Assembly: GCF_028618695.1 (NCBI RefSeq)
Contig: NZ_JAQIVI010000034.1
Span: forward strand, 1-64,000
Reading direction: 5' to 3'
From: Natrinema soli
GTDB taxonomy: Archaea > Halobacteriota > Halobacteria > Halobacteriales > Natrialbaceae
DNA: 64,000 bases
Part shown: positions 54,102 to 62,724 of the stretch, in pieces
How positions within the stretch are numbered: position 1 is the stretch's first letter
Layout of the letters: each line of letters opens with the position of its first letter
Position numbers and translations under genes: made by a program
The notes under the pieces: generated by a model
The model's input: the letters and a program-made list of their open reading frames with translations, nothing else
Told to the model about the DNA's origin: nothing
Databases searched by the model: none

Positions 54102-54248
54102 ATGCCTGAGAGTGGTTCGGTCGAATTGGTCTGGTTATTCGGACCGTTCGCCGTGTACCTAGTCATGCTCGGCGTGTACTACGTCTGGGAAGGGAAACGG
54201 GAGGAACAACTGCGGCAACGCTACGAGGAGGCAGAGCATGGCCAGTGA
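54102..54248 (+). CDS. Small membrane peptide preceding PutP
   Basis: 48 aa: MPESGSVELVWLFGPFAVYL, VMLGVYYVWEGKREEQLRQR, YEEAEHGQ. One membrane span with a charged cytoplasmic tail. Its stop lies 11 bases inside the PutP gene, so the two are translationally coupled. Small subunits of this kind accompany several SSS-family symporters; a structural or regulatory role is inferred. The upstream gap 53870-54101 holds nothing else. Confidence 0.75.
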   Translation: MPESGSVELVWLFGPFAVYLVMLGVYYVWEGKREEQLRQRYEEAEHGQ

Positions 54249-55926
54249 GGGACTGGCCGGCTCGGCCGGCGTCTGGGTGCTTGGGACCTTCGGGGTGTAT
54301 CTCCTCGTCCTCCTCGGAATCGGGCTGTACTCCTCGCAACTCATGGACTCCGTCGACGACTACGTCATCGGCGGGCGCAGCATCGGCCCGGTCGTCACCG
54401 GGTTTTCCGAACGCGCCTCCGAGATGAGCGGCTGGCTCACGCTCGGTGTCCCGAGCGATGCGTTCGGGACCGGCGTGATGGCGTTTTACAATGGGCTCGG
54501 GATGATCCCGGCCGACCTGTTCGCCTGGGCCGGGCTCGCAAAACGCCTCCGGAAGTACACGGAGATCGTGAAAGCGGTCACGTTACCGACCTTCTTCGAG
54601 ACGCGGCTGCAGGACGACACCGGCTACGTCAAAGGCGTCTCCGCGTTCGTCCTGATGATCTTCGAGGGCGGGTACGTGGGCGCACAGATCGTCGCCGCCG
54701 GGACGCTGCTCGAGGTCCTCACCGGCGTCTCGTCGGTGATCGGGATCCTCGTGGGCGGTGTCATCGTCGTCGGGTACACCATGCTCGGCGGTTACTTCGC
54801 CGTCGCGTGGTCGGACTACGTGCAGGGTGCGATCATCCTTGCCGCGTTCATCATCCTGCCAGTTATCGCGTTTACCAACTACGGGCTCCCGTTCAGCGAA
54901 CTCGCGTCCGTCGGGAGTTCCTACACCAGCGTTACGGCCGGCATGACCGGCTGGGCGGCCATCTTCGGCATCATCAGTTACGCAGCCATCGGGCTCGGTA
55001 TCCCCGGGAACCCACACGTGATGGTCCGATTCATGGGGATCAACGAGGTCAAGAACATTCGTCTCGCCGCCCTCGTCGCCCAGCTGTTCATGTTCATCGC
55101 CTACATCGGGGCTGGCTTCGTCGGGCTGTATGCACTGGTCGTCTTCGGCCAGAGCGGCATCGAGGACCCGAACAACGTCATGCCGTTGCTCACGCTCGAG
55201 TTCTTCCCCGGTGCGATCGCGGGGATCATCCTGGCGGCCGCACTCGCTGCGATGATGTCCAGTGCCGACTCGCAGCTGCTCGTCGCGACGAGCGCTATCG
55301 TCGAGGACGTCTACCACGGCTACGTTAACCCCGACGCGAGTCAGGACACGCTGGTTCGGTACTCCCAGTACGTCACGCTCGCGCTCGGTGCAGCGAGCGT
55401 CGCCTTCGCCTTCCTCGCACAGAACACGCCCATCTACACGCTCGTCCTCGACTACGCGTGGGGCGGTCTCGGGGCGGCCATCGGGCCGACGCTCATCGCC
55501 GCACTGTGGTGGAAACGGGTCACTGCGACGGGCTCCGTCGCGAGTATGATCGTCGGCACGACGACGATGATCCTGTGGACCCAGCTCTCGACCGTCCTCG
55601 AACTGCTCGGACTCATGGGTGCGATCGACGGCTCGCCGTTCCTCACGGGGCTGGTCGGTGTCTACGGGCTCTTCCCCGCGTTCATCCTCTCGACGGCGAC
55701 ACTCATCGTCGTCTCGCTGCTGACGAAGCCGCCAGAGGGCGTCGACGATCACTTCAAGTCGTTCAACAAGCCGCTCTCGGCGCTCTCGAGCAGCGGCGAT
55801 CCAACCGGGACGCCTGAGTACGTGACCGATGGCGGTCGCGATGTCGATCCGAAGGCCGTGACGGAAACGGACACCATTCGCGCCCACGTCGAAGAGAGCA
55901 ATTACTGGGACTCGGGTGAAGAATAA
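54238..55926 (+). CDS. putP: Sodium/proline symporter (SSS family)
   Basis: 562 aa with about 13 membrane spans. SSS motifs: DDYVIGGRSIGPVVTGFSER, ASEMSGWLTLGVPSDAFGTG, GYTMLGGYFAVAWSDYVQGA, GLGIPGNPHVMVRFMGINEV and AALAAMMSSADSQLLVATSA. The ASEMSGW and AAMMSSADSQLL segments hold the Na+-binding Ser/Thr residues. It imports proline for the adjacent dehydrogenases. The last 60 residues form an acidic cytoplasmic tail. It overlaps the small gene upstream and the hypothetical gene downstream. Confidence 0.93.
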   Translation: MASEGLAGSAGVWVLGTFGVYLLVLLGIGLYSSQLMDSVDDYVIGGRSIGPVVTGFSERASEMSGWLTLGVPSDAFGTGVMAFYNGLGMIPADLFAWAGLAKRLRKYTEIVKAVTLPTFFETRLQDDTGYVKGVSAFVLMIFEGGYVGAQIVAAGTLLEVLTGVSSVIGILVGGVIVVGYTMLGGYFAVAWSDYVQGAIILAAFIILPVIAFTNYGLPFSELASVGSSYTSVTAGMTGWAAIFGIISYAAIGLGIPGNPHVMVRFMGINEVKNIRLAALVAQLFMFIAYIGAGFVGLYALVVFGQSGIEDPNNVMPLLTLEFFPGAIAGIILAAALAAMMSSADSQLLVATSAIVEDVYHGYVNPDASQDTLVRYSQYVTLALGAASVAFAFLAQNTPIYTLVLDYAWGGLGAAIGPTLIAALWWKRVTATGSVASMIVGTTTMILWTQLSTVLELLGLMGAIDGSPFLTGLVGVYGLFPAFILSTATLIVVSLLTKPPEGVDDHFKSFNKPLSALSSSGDPTGTPEYVTDGGRDVDPKAVTETDTIRAHVEESNYWDSGEE

Positions 55927-56438
55927 TGAGCGAAACGCGTCGACAGCAGGCCGAGACCGCCGACATCACGGGGCAGACCCGGGAGCGTGCGAACCTGACC
56001 GTCATCGAGCCGACGGTAGCACGCGAGGACGTCGATTCGACCGGCCGTGTCGGTGCGGTCGCGTATCCATACCGCGTCTACGACGCGGTCGTGACGGTCA
56101 ACCGGCCGATAATCGCGGACCGGGACCTCGAGTACGTCGTCAGCGTCGACCGCGCTCGTCGACTCGCTGTGCGGGCCGACGTGGTCCCCGAGACCGTCTC
56201 GAGAACCGTCGATGACGTCCTCGTCGTTCCGTCCGAACTCACCGACGAGCAGGTCCGCGAGAAAGCCGAGAACGCGCTATTCAAGTGGACGCTCCGGAAG
56301 ATCGCCGTCGGTTCCGCGCCGGACGTGCAATTCGAGCAGTCGGTCAACGCTCACAAACTGTTCTGGATCGCGTCTCGGCCTGACGGCGACGTGATCGTCG
56401 ACAGCGTCCGCGGCACCGAGTCGCCGTTGGACAGCTGA
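55926..56438 (+). CDS. Conserved-looking protein in the put operon, unknown function
   Basis: 170 aa. Its ATG shares a base with the PutP stop (TAATG). VGAVAYPYRVYDAVVTVNRP, DLEYVVSVDRARRLAVRADV, VVPSELTDEQVREKAENALF and KWTLRKIAVGSAPDVQFEQS suggest an alpha/beta cytosolic domain without membrane segments. Coupling to PutP suggests an accessory role in transport or regulation. Family not recognised. Confidence 0.7.
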   Translation: MSETRRQQAETADITGQTRERANLTVIEPTVAREDVDSTGRVGAVAYPYRVYDAVVTVNRPIIADRDLEYVVSVDRARRLAVRADVVPETVSRTVDDVLVVPSELTDEQVREKAENALFKWTLRKIAVGSAPDVQFEQSVNAHKLFWIASRPDGDVIVDSVRGTESPLDS

Positions 56439-56649
56439 GAGAGCTCGGACGGCACTGGACGCTGTTCGACGTGATCGAAACCGGCCAGCCAAATCTTCGA
56501 TGTCGCCGTCGGAAGCACCGACCGCCGACTCGAGATACCCACTTCGACCGGCTGTCAGTGAATGACCTTCTCAAGGCGATTGCGTATCTACGTCCTACGA
56601 TACAGAAGTTACCAGTTTCCCACAGTGAGTGGTACGAACCGAGTCCTAC

Positions 56650-57075
56650 GGGACTTATCGCCAACTTCGGTCACGGGTTAGGACCCCCATCGGGGTCAAC
56701 GAGGACACGTATTTCCGGCGTAACTTGTACCACTTGCTCTCCGAGGATGCCATCGACGTCGGCGTCGTTGACATCGTACCCGCGGGGGGCATTCTGCGTA
56801 CAAAAGGTCTCGCTTCTATGGCCGCAGAGGCGGGTGTCTCGTTGTCTCACCATTGCGGCTTTGACCTCGGAGTGAAGACCACCGCAATGCTTCACACGGT
56901 TTCCTTGACGCCGGGTATCAACCTCCCGCCGGACACGGTCTACTATGCTTGGGATGACTACATCATCGAGAACCCGATAACGGTCGAGAACGGAGAAATT
57001 CCGGTCCCCGATGACCCCGGACTCGGCGTCACCGGCGACGAATCGAAAATCGAGAAGTACCAAATCGGCGCGTAG
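56650..57075 (+). pseudogene. Mandelate racemase/muconate lactonizing enzyme, C-terminal fragment
   Basis: The open frame RVRTPIGVNEDTYFRRNLYH, DVGVVDIVPAGGILRTKGLA, SMAAEAGVSLSHHCGFDLGV and KTTAMLHTVSLTPGINLPPD, then YYAWDDYIIENPITVENGEI is the last third of the enolase-superfamily barrel (TPI-x-x-NED, then the metal and His region). The N-terminal cap and first half are absent, so it is not functional. It is followed by IS debris. Confidence 0.75.
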
Positions 57076-57109
57076 AGTGATTTTCTCCGAATAAACAAGT
57101 CTCCACGCG

Positions 57110-57353
57110 AACGCCCTGACGGGTGTCGCGTCCGCCTCCACGAAACTGGGTGTTCGCTTCGACGACAACAACGATTCTCGCTGAATTAGGCGTGGAGCAC
57201 TCATATGAAGCAGTCTGGGACTGGGTACGTCGGCTGGCTAACAAAGGATGCAACCCACGACGGCGACGCCATTCGTGCGCGAAGCTGGTACCGAGAGTTC
57301 CGTGAAATCGTCCTAATGTGTGACGTCTATAATATCAAGTGTGCTGTGAGCTA
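57110..57353 (+). pseudogene. Composite of IS6 and IS5-like transposase fragments
   Basis: 57125-57240 reads PPRNWVFASTTTTILAELGV and EHSYEAVWDWVRRLA, an IS6-type N-terminus with shifts. From 57250 another frame reads KDATHDGDAIRARSWYREFR, EIVLMCDVYNIKCAVS and TAA, a typical IS5-like C-terminus. The two come from different elements joined end to end. Confidence 0.6.
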
Positions 57354-57499
57354 AGCAAATTTAACGCCGTATGGCGATTCACCGCGGCTAGTTAGAGAGA
57401 ACACGTACATTCGTATCGTTCAATTCAATAATTCAAGAGTTGATAGTCGATCAGGAAATTACAAGTTCCTTGATCGAATTGTAATTATCACAACTATTA

Positions 57500-58020
57500 A
57501 TACCGTAATTGTCCAGATTAGCTGATTCCAGCAGTATGCGTAGCTCTGCAACCATATTTCAGCGGTTGCTGGATCGGCGTTTCTGAAGCAATTTCCGAAC
57601 TGAGTAGTACGTTGTTTTATCTCTTTGAATAGACGTTCGACGGCATTCCGATTTCCATGTTTCTCGTATCGAAATCGGAGCCCAAGGTGATGGAGTGCAG
57701 CTTTAAGCCACGGAGCTGGATCGACGAGAAACACGGCGTCTTGGACATCGTGTTTCTCTCTCAGTTCACACAGAAACATCTCAGTAAGTTCGGTTGTACG
57801 CGTTAGATAGAGCTTGATATGGAGAAATTCGTTAGTTTCGGGATCGACAGCAGCATACAGCCAGTAGCGCTGGTCGTCGAGTTGGATCACAGCTTCGGCG
57901 AGCACAATGTGATCCGGCTGGCTTCCCGTTGTCGGCTGTAGATTGGCTTTCTGTACCCAATTATGGATCGTCGATATCGCCCGTTCGACAGCGAATCTCT
58001 CTAATTTAGAAACAGTATAT
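57500..58020 (-). pseudogene. IS6-family transposase remnant
   Basis: The minus frame (LERFAVERAISTIHNWVQKA, LQPTTGSQPDHIVLAEAVIQ, DDQRYWLYAAVDPETNEFLH, VFLVDPAPWLKAALHHLGLR, RNAVERLFKEIKQRTTQFGN) keeps most of the DDE domain, though one expected catalytic position reads AEAVI instead of DE-x-VI. The N-terminus is lost. It is nearly identical in layout to the more decayed copy at 33870. 58021-58210 is non-coding. Confidence 0.75.
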
Positions 58021-58210
58021 AAAATTGATATTTACGACAAATGGAGCTGGACACTCAATCACATCAGCTCGCACGGTGTCGCCTCTCGCTCCACAAAATC
58101 TAATTGAACGCCGCTACTAGAGCCATTGAGGCGGCTGAATTCGGGCATAGATACCTAGAATTCTGACCGCCTCGCTTTTCAGACCTTATCTGAACAGCGC
58201 CCCCCTTGAC

Positions 58211-58921
58211 TTACAAGAGATGCCGTTCACGGCGGATCTCTCCCTTCTCGACAGTAATGGTTTTGACGCTTGGCTCAAGATCGCTAGTCAGTTGTTCTAT
58301 CGCCCCACCACAAAACGCGGAGCAGCCATTCAATTTCTTCTCAGCGTTCGTATGAAGATGGCCGAGAGCAAGCCCGTCCATCGAAATCGTGCTCTCTTCG
58401 AGAATCTCCTGCAGGTGACAATCTGGATTCGGATTTCCGGTGAGCGGTGCGACCGATTGATGCATACAGAGGAGAGTCGCGACCCCGCTTGGTGGACGTT
58501 CAAAACCCAGCTGACCGTGATCCCACGATTTCTGATAGTCGATCCCATAGAGTGCGACGGCATCACCGATCACGACGGGGCGGGAGCAAAGATGGGGAGC
58601 CAACCCTGCACCACAGAACTGTTCGAGACAGACCAGTCCCTTCTTCTGTGCATGGTTGCCGTAGATGAAGTAGAACGGATTCTCGGCGTTCGCCAGTTCA
58701 GTGATACCATCATGGCACGCTTCTTCGATCGAATCCGGAATCCCGTTCATAGCATCGTTGTGGAAGATATCGCCAGTGTGAACAACGGCGTCGACACCCT
58801 GCTCGATGGCAAGGTCAATTGCAGCGTTGAATCCAGCGACAGTGTCGATCTTCCAGGAATTTTTCTTGTAACCGCCTGTTTGCTTCCCCAGATGAGTATC
58901 AGTAAGGTAGAGTAGTTTCAC
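58211..58921 (-). CDS. Calcineurin-like metallophosphoesterase (Mre11/SbcD-like)
   Basis: 236 aa with all five metallophosphoesterase motifs: LYLTDTHLG (Asp8, His10), VVHTGDIFHND, FIYGNHAQKKG, LLCMHQSV and GLALGHLHTN. It lacks the capping domain of full Mre11, so it is a minimal exo- or endonuclease-like enzyme or a phosphodiesterase. It is transcribed away from the Zn-finger/ArdC genes on its right. On a plasmid it might process DNA ends; this is inference. Confidence 0.8.
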   Translation of the reverse strand: MKLLYLTDTHLGKQTGGYKKNSWKIDTVAGFNAAIDLAIEQGVDAVVHTGDIFHNDAMNGIPDSIEEACHDGITELANAENPFYFIYGNHAQKKGLVCLEQFCGAGLAPHLCSRPVVIGDAVALYGIDYQKSWDHGQLGFERPPSGVATLLCMHQSVAPLTGNPNPDCHLQEILEESTISMDGLALGHLHTNAEKKLNGCSAFCGGAIEQLTSDLEPSVKTITVEKGEIRRERHLL

Positions 58922-58948
58922 TCGGCGGCTGACCGGGCGAACGCCTTT

Positions 58949-59173
58949 GTGTTCGATCTCGAGTACGAGGGACCAACGCCGAGCGACCTCTCAAGTGCGG
59001 CGTGTGCAGCCTGTGGAGCGAACGTCTGGATAACCAATCGTGGCCCGTTCGTAGCCGAGTACGATACTGGTGAGATCTACGGGTACTGCTCGTACGACTG
59101 TTACTTCGAGCACCGGACGCAGAATCGACTCGAGGAGATCGTCGATGAGCGGAGCGTCTTCATGCCGCCGTGA
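58949..59173 (+). CDS. Small zinc-finger protein
   Basis: 74 aa from GTG 58949. SAACAACGANVWITNRGPFV and YCSYDCYFEHRTQN contain a CxxC and a second C-x3-C, one likely zinc site. It lies 28 bp from the divergent phosphoesterase and just upstream of leader 12. It resembles the other cysteine-knuckle island proteins in style, not in sequence. Confidence 0.6.
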   Translation: MFDLEYEGPTPSDLSSAACAACGANVWITNRGPFVAEYDTGEIYGYCSYDCYFEHRTQNRLEEIVDERSVFMPP

Positions 59174-59211
59174 GCCGATTTTTCACTCGAAGTCTGGTGT
59201 GCGATGAATGT

Positions 59212-59282
59212 GGTGTTGGTCGTCCCCCTGAGAGGGGTGAGGCGCTTTCGAACAGGTGAGAGCGTCAACACGAGTGATTCCA
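59212..59282 (+). promoter_or_regulatory. Hairpin-SD leader 12 (long form)
   Basis: GGTGTTGGTCGT, the hairpin CCCCCTGAGAGGGG, then TGAGGCG, with about 30 more bases to ATG 59283. Its long spacing matches leader 7, which precedes the other ArdC-like gene. Confidence 0.75.
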
Positions 59283-60212
59283 ATGTCTGTAACAGAGCGA
59301 CCAGCTTCGTTCACCGAGACCGAGACGCGCAGCGACGAGATGAATGAGACGATCAAAACCTGGGTTGACGACCTTGTCGATCTCGTCGACGAGGCGGCGG
59401 CCAGTGAGGAGTTCAAAGCCTGGCTCGATGTGCAGAGCCACTTCCACGACTACTCCTACCGGAACACGCTCCTGATCAAGCACCAGTATCCCCGCGCAAC
59501 CCGGGTTGCGGGGTACAACACGTGGCGCACCGAGTTCGACCGGCACGTTCAGGAAGGCGAGAGCGCGATCTGGATCTGGGCTCCGATCATCACGAAACAG
59601 TGCCCTGAGTGCGGAAACTCCCCGAGTTACCACGAGAACAGTTCCTGTGAGTACGACGAGACACCACCCGAGAAGTGGTCGAAAGGACTCGTCGGGTTCA
59701 AACCGACCGCTGTCTTCGATGTCTCGCAGACCGACGGAAAGCCGCTTCCTGATCTCGAAACCGAAGCATATGGTGATGCTAGTAATCTGGTGCCAGCCCT
59801 CCTTGAGAGTGCAGAGCAGCTGGATGTCGACGCACAGATTGTCTCCCCTGACGAGTGGAACTACGGGGAAGCGAAGGGAGTCTGCAAGCAACGCTGTCCG
59901 ATGACCATGCGCCCGCGAGTCGAAGTAAAAGATCGAGACAACCAAGCGGATCTCGCTGGGACACTCATCCACGAGTTCGCCCACGCCTTGTTGCACTTTG
60001 ATATTGAGGATCGTGATGAGCGGTCAAAACGCGAGCTGGAAGCCGAAGCCGTTGCGTACGTTGTGGGGCGCTACTTCGAGCTGGATATGAGTGGATCAGC
60101 GTTCTACCTTGCGGCGTGGAACGGTGACGATTCCGAGGCGATCTCTGACCGGCTTGGCCGGATTAGCAACACGGCCCAAGAGCTAATCGACACGTTCGAA
60201 CGACTCTGTTGA
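59283..60212 (+). CDS. ArdC-like antirestriction protein with zinc metallopeptidase domain
   Basis: 309 aa. The N-terminal domain (about 15-130) matches the ArdC ssDNA-binding region: LDVQSHFHDYSYRNTLLIKH, YPRATRVAGYNTWRTEFDRH, EGESAIWIWAPIITKQCPEC. The C-terminal domain has the zincin motif HEFAHALLH at 230-238, with Glu in KRELEAEAVAYVVGRYF as third ligand. ArdC proteins of conjugative plasmids protect incoming DNA from restriction. Intact paralogue of the frameshifted gene at 32727. The frame is open from 59256, but the leader favours ATG 59283. Confidence 0.87.
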   Translation: MSVTERPASFTETETRSDEMNETIKTWVDDLVDLVDEAAASEEFKAWLDVQSHFHDYSYRNTLLIKHQYPRATRVAGYNTWRTEFDRHVQEGESAIWIWAPIITKQCPECGNSPSYHENSSCEYDETPPEKWSKGLVGFKPTAVFDVSQTDGKPLPDLETEAYGDASNLVPALLESAEQLDVDAQIVSPDEWNYGEAKGVCKQRCPMTMRPRVEVKDRDNQADLAGTLIHEFAHALLHFDIEDRDERSKRELEAEAVAYVVGRYFELDMSGSAFYLAAWNGDDSEAISDRLGRISNTAQELIDTFERLC

Positions 60213-60401
60213 AATCCTATTCTTCAGATATATTTTAGCGTGAAACACACGCACACTACAGATGCAAACGTTACGATTCCGCTGAACCGAGTTTGCACGA
60301 CTCACATCAACTATTGAGACAGTAACAGCACAGACCGGTGCTGGATATTGGACGTACTACAGTGTTTCTATTTTACGTAGTGTTACCCCGTATCGAGGGA
60401 T

Positions 60402-61412
60402 ATGAGTGCCAGCATGGTCATCGATGACTCCACTCGGGTCGCAATAGCATGTCAGGGCGGGGGCAGCCACACCGCTTACACCGCAGGGGTACTCAAACGA
60501 CTCCTCGACGAACACGACGATCGATCATACGAACTCATCGGGTTGAGCGGAACCTCCGGCGGGGCGGTCTGCGCGACCGCCGCTTGGTACGGGTTTCTCG
60601 CCGGCGGAGCGGACCGTGCTATCGAGATGCTCGAGGGAATCTGGCGGGACTTTTCGGCTCAGTCTCCGTTCGACAGGATCGCCAACGAATGGGCCGTCAG
60701 ACTGGCGCAGTTCGCCGCACGTGGAGGGCCGCTGATAATGGTCAGCCCGTATGAATTGCCGTTCACCTCAGACGGACGTGACCGGTTTCTCAGCACTCTC
60801 GAAGCGCACGTCGAGTTCGATCGGGTTCCCGAACTCGCGGACGGTGCCGAGGTTGATCTGATCATCGGGGCGGCTGACGTGACGGAGGGCGAGTTCGACA
60901 CCTTCCGAAACGAAGAAGTGACGGCCGAGGCGGTCCTCGCCTCGGCGGCAATCCCGACGTTATTTGAGGCGGTCGAAATTGGTGGCCACTGGTATTGGGA
61001 CGGGTTGTTCTCACAGAATCCACCGATCCGCGACTTCTTGACGATTCCTGACGAACCGAGAGAGAAACCGGACGAGATTTGGATCATCCAGATCAATCCC
61101 AAACGCCGCAAGAAGGTCCCGAAGTCGGTCGAGGACATCAGCGATCGCCGTAACGAACTGGCTGGGAATCTCTCGCTGTATCAGGAAATATATTTTATTG
61201 AACGGATCAATCAGTTGATTGAGCGAGGGAGTCTCCCTGCCGAGTACAAGCGTGTCGAGGTCAGAAAACTTGCCCTCGGCGGAGATCTATCGGCACCCTC
61301 AAAACTCGACCGAAATCCAGAATTCATCAATACCCTCATTCGTCGGGGCGAACGACGCGCCGAGCAGTTCCTCGAGGAGTGGAGTCGAGATACGAGTTCG
61401 AAAGCGGGATAG
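60402..61412 (+). CDS. Patatin-like phospholipase/esterase
   Basis: 336 aa. The oxyanion loop ACQGGGSHTAYTAGV is at about 17-30, the nucleophile elbow GLSGTSGGAV has Ser52 in G-T-S-G-G, and the Asp-Gly dyad is WDGLFSQNPP (Asp200). It is therefore a complete Ser-Asp patatin hydrolase. Possible substrates are lipids or storage polyester granules. No membrane segment and no neighbouring nucleotidyltransferase, so a defence (CBASS) role is not supported. It starts at ATG 60402 after an AT-rich promoter (TTCTATTTTACG). Confidence 0.88.
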   Translation: MSASMVIDDSTRVAIACQGGGSHTAYTAGVLKRLLDEHDDRSYELIGLSGTSGGAVCATAAWYGFLAGGADRAIEMLEGIWRDFSAQSPFDRIANEWAVRLAQFAARGGPLIMVSPYELPFTSDGRDRFLSTLEAHVEFDRVPELADGAEVDLIIGAADVTEGEFDTFRNEEVTAEAVLASAAIPTLFEAVEIGGHWYWDGLFSQNPPIRDFLTIPDEPREKPDEIWIIQINPKRRKKVPKSVEDISDRRNELAGNLSLYQEIYFIERINQLIERGSLPAEYKRVEVRKLALGGDLSAPSKLDRNPEFINTLIRRGERRAEQFLEEWSRDTSSKAG

Positions 61413-61574
61413 TTGTGACGGTCCGTTATGGATCAATGAAACCGACAGTCCATCCGGTAACTCCTTCACCTGTACTTATCGATCCCTCTCAAAATTGTTA
61501 GCCACTGATGATGAGGGGATCGCCATTACACATATATCGGTCTAGATAAGAACCCCAGAAGAGGGAAATTACAT

Positions 61575-61682
61575 ATGGTAACACGAAAGCGAATACAGTA
61601 CTGGGCGCGCCAACGCGATATCTTCGACTGGCGAGGAAAGTGCTCACAGACGACCAGGGAGCGTGATGATCGATGTCGCTGA
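61575..61682 (+). CDS. Possible 35-aa basic peptide
   Basis: MVTRKRIQYWARQRDIFDWR then GKCSQTTRERDDRCR; it overlaps the PH-domain gene by ten bases. The basic composition is unlike haloarchaeal proteins, so it may be only a chance frame. The rest of 61413-61672 is non-coding. Confidence 0.25.
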   Translation: MVTRKRIQYWARQRDIFDWRGKCSQTTRERDDRCR

Positions 61683-62239
61683 AAGCCGCCCTGAGGCCCC
61701 GAGAAAACGTCGAAGACGCAGACTGGCTTCACTTGACAGAGGGTGAAGAAGTGCAGTGGTCTGGGCGGCCGTCGCGATTCACGATCCTGTTCTCGATCAT
61801 CGGTGGCCTCTTATTCGTGCTCGGCGGGATCGTTGGCACAGTGGTCCTTCAGTCAGTGCTTGCCGGGCAAGCGCTGCTGGCGTGGGTTGGATTCCTCCCG
61901 CTTGTCCTCACTGTGGTCGGCGTGATGATCGTCGGGAAGACGTATTTGGAGTGGCTGCGGCTGCTGTACGTGATTACCGACGAAGAGATTTACGTCAAAT
62001 ATGGGCTCATCTCCCGAGACGTTACCCAGATCCGTCTCGATCGCGTCCAGAACACTGGCTACGAGCAAACGATCCTCGAGCGGATACTCTCGTTTGGCGA
62101 TGTACGCGTATACACCGCCGGGACGAGCACCGAGGACCTTACATTCCGAAATGTGCCGGATCCCGAGCGGATCAAATCGACGCTGACACAACTGCTCAGC
62201 GAACAGAGCAGGGCAGATACTACCACACAACCGACTTAG
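61673..62239 (+). CDS. PH domain-containing membrane protein
   Basis: 188 aa. Two membrane spans near residues 35-90 (FTILFSIIGGLLFVLGGIVG, LLAWVGFLPLVLTVVGVMIV) precede a bacterial-type PH domain (LEWLRLLYVITDEEIYVKYG, LISRDVTQIRLDRVQNTGYE, QTILERILSFGDVRVYTAGT, DLTFRNVPDPERIKSTL). It begins at ATG 61673 (SLKAALRPRENVEDADWLHL). The family is associated with membrane organisation; the role here is unknown. Confidence 0.85.
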   Translation: MSLKAALRPRENVEDADWLHLTEGEEVQWSGRPSRFTILFSIIGGLLFVLGGIVGTVVLQSVLAGQALLAWVGFLPLVLTVVGVMIVGKTYLEWLRLLYVITDEEIYVKYGLISRDVTQIRLDRVQNTGYEQTILERILSFGDVRVYTAGTSTEDLTFRNVPDPERIKSTLTQLLSEQSRADTTTQPT

Positions 62240-62724
62240 CTCTTCTCTGTTGTTTCGCTTCTCAGACCGATGATATAGCGTTCGCGGCCGCGGTCGACGA
62301 GGAAGGCGGCGGCTCGCATCGTTTTGGACATATTGCGTTTCCTATTGGAAACCCTATAGACCCAAACGCACGTCACACACAGAATTGCCCATAGTTATTC
62401 TGATCTACTGGCTGTAGCTATTCCTATAGGATATACTATTGCTGAAGAACCCGGGCGATTTCGGCGATCACGACGAGCAAATCCGATCGGCAAACAAGAT
62501 TCGAAACAGTGCCGATAAGCCTACCGCGACTTCCCGATTTTGCTGACAGGGAAACCTAATCCTATAACAGATACAACGGATTACTCGATTCAGAGACGAT
62601 CTCTGACTATATGCAACTCGCACAGGAATTCTATGAGAGGCGATCTTATCCCATCGAGTTACACACTGACCAATAGCCCGGACGGATCTCGCACGGGCTC
62701 AAGGACTACTTATCACTCGGCAGC

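Noticed and set aside
54583..55887. 434-aa frame antisense to putP
   Set aside because: Arg/Asp/Glu-rich shadow without domains; PutP motifs are on the plus strand.
60402..61412. Patatin as the effector of a CBASS-like defence operon
   Set aside because: No cyclic-nucleotide synthase, HORMA, Trip13 or E1/E2-like gene is beside it.
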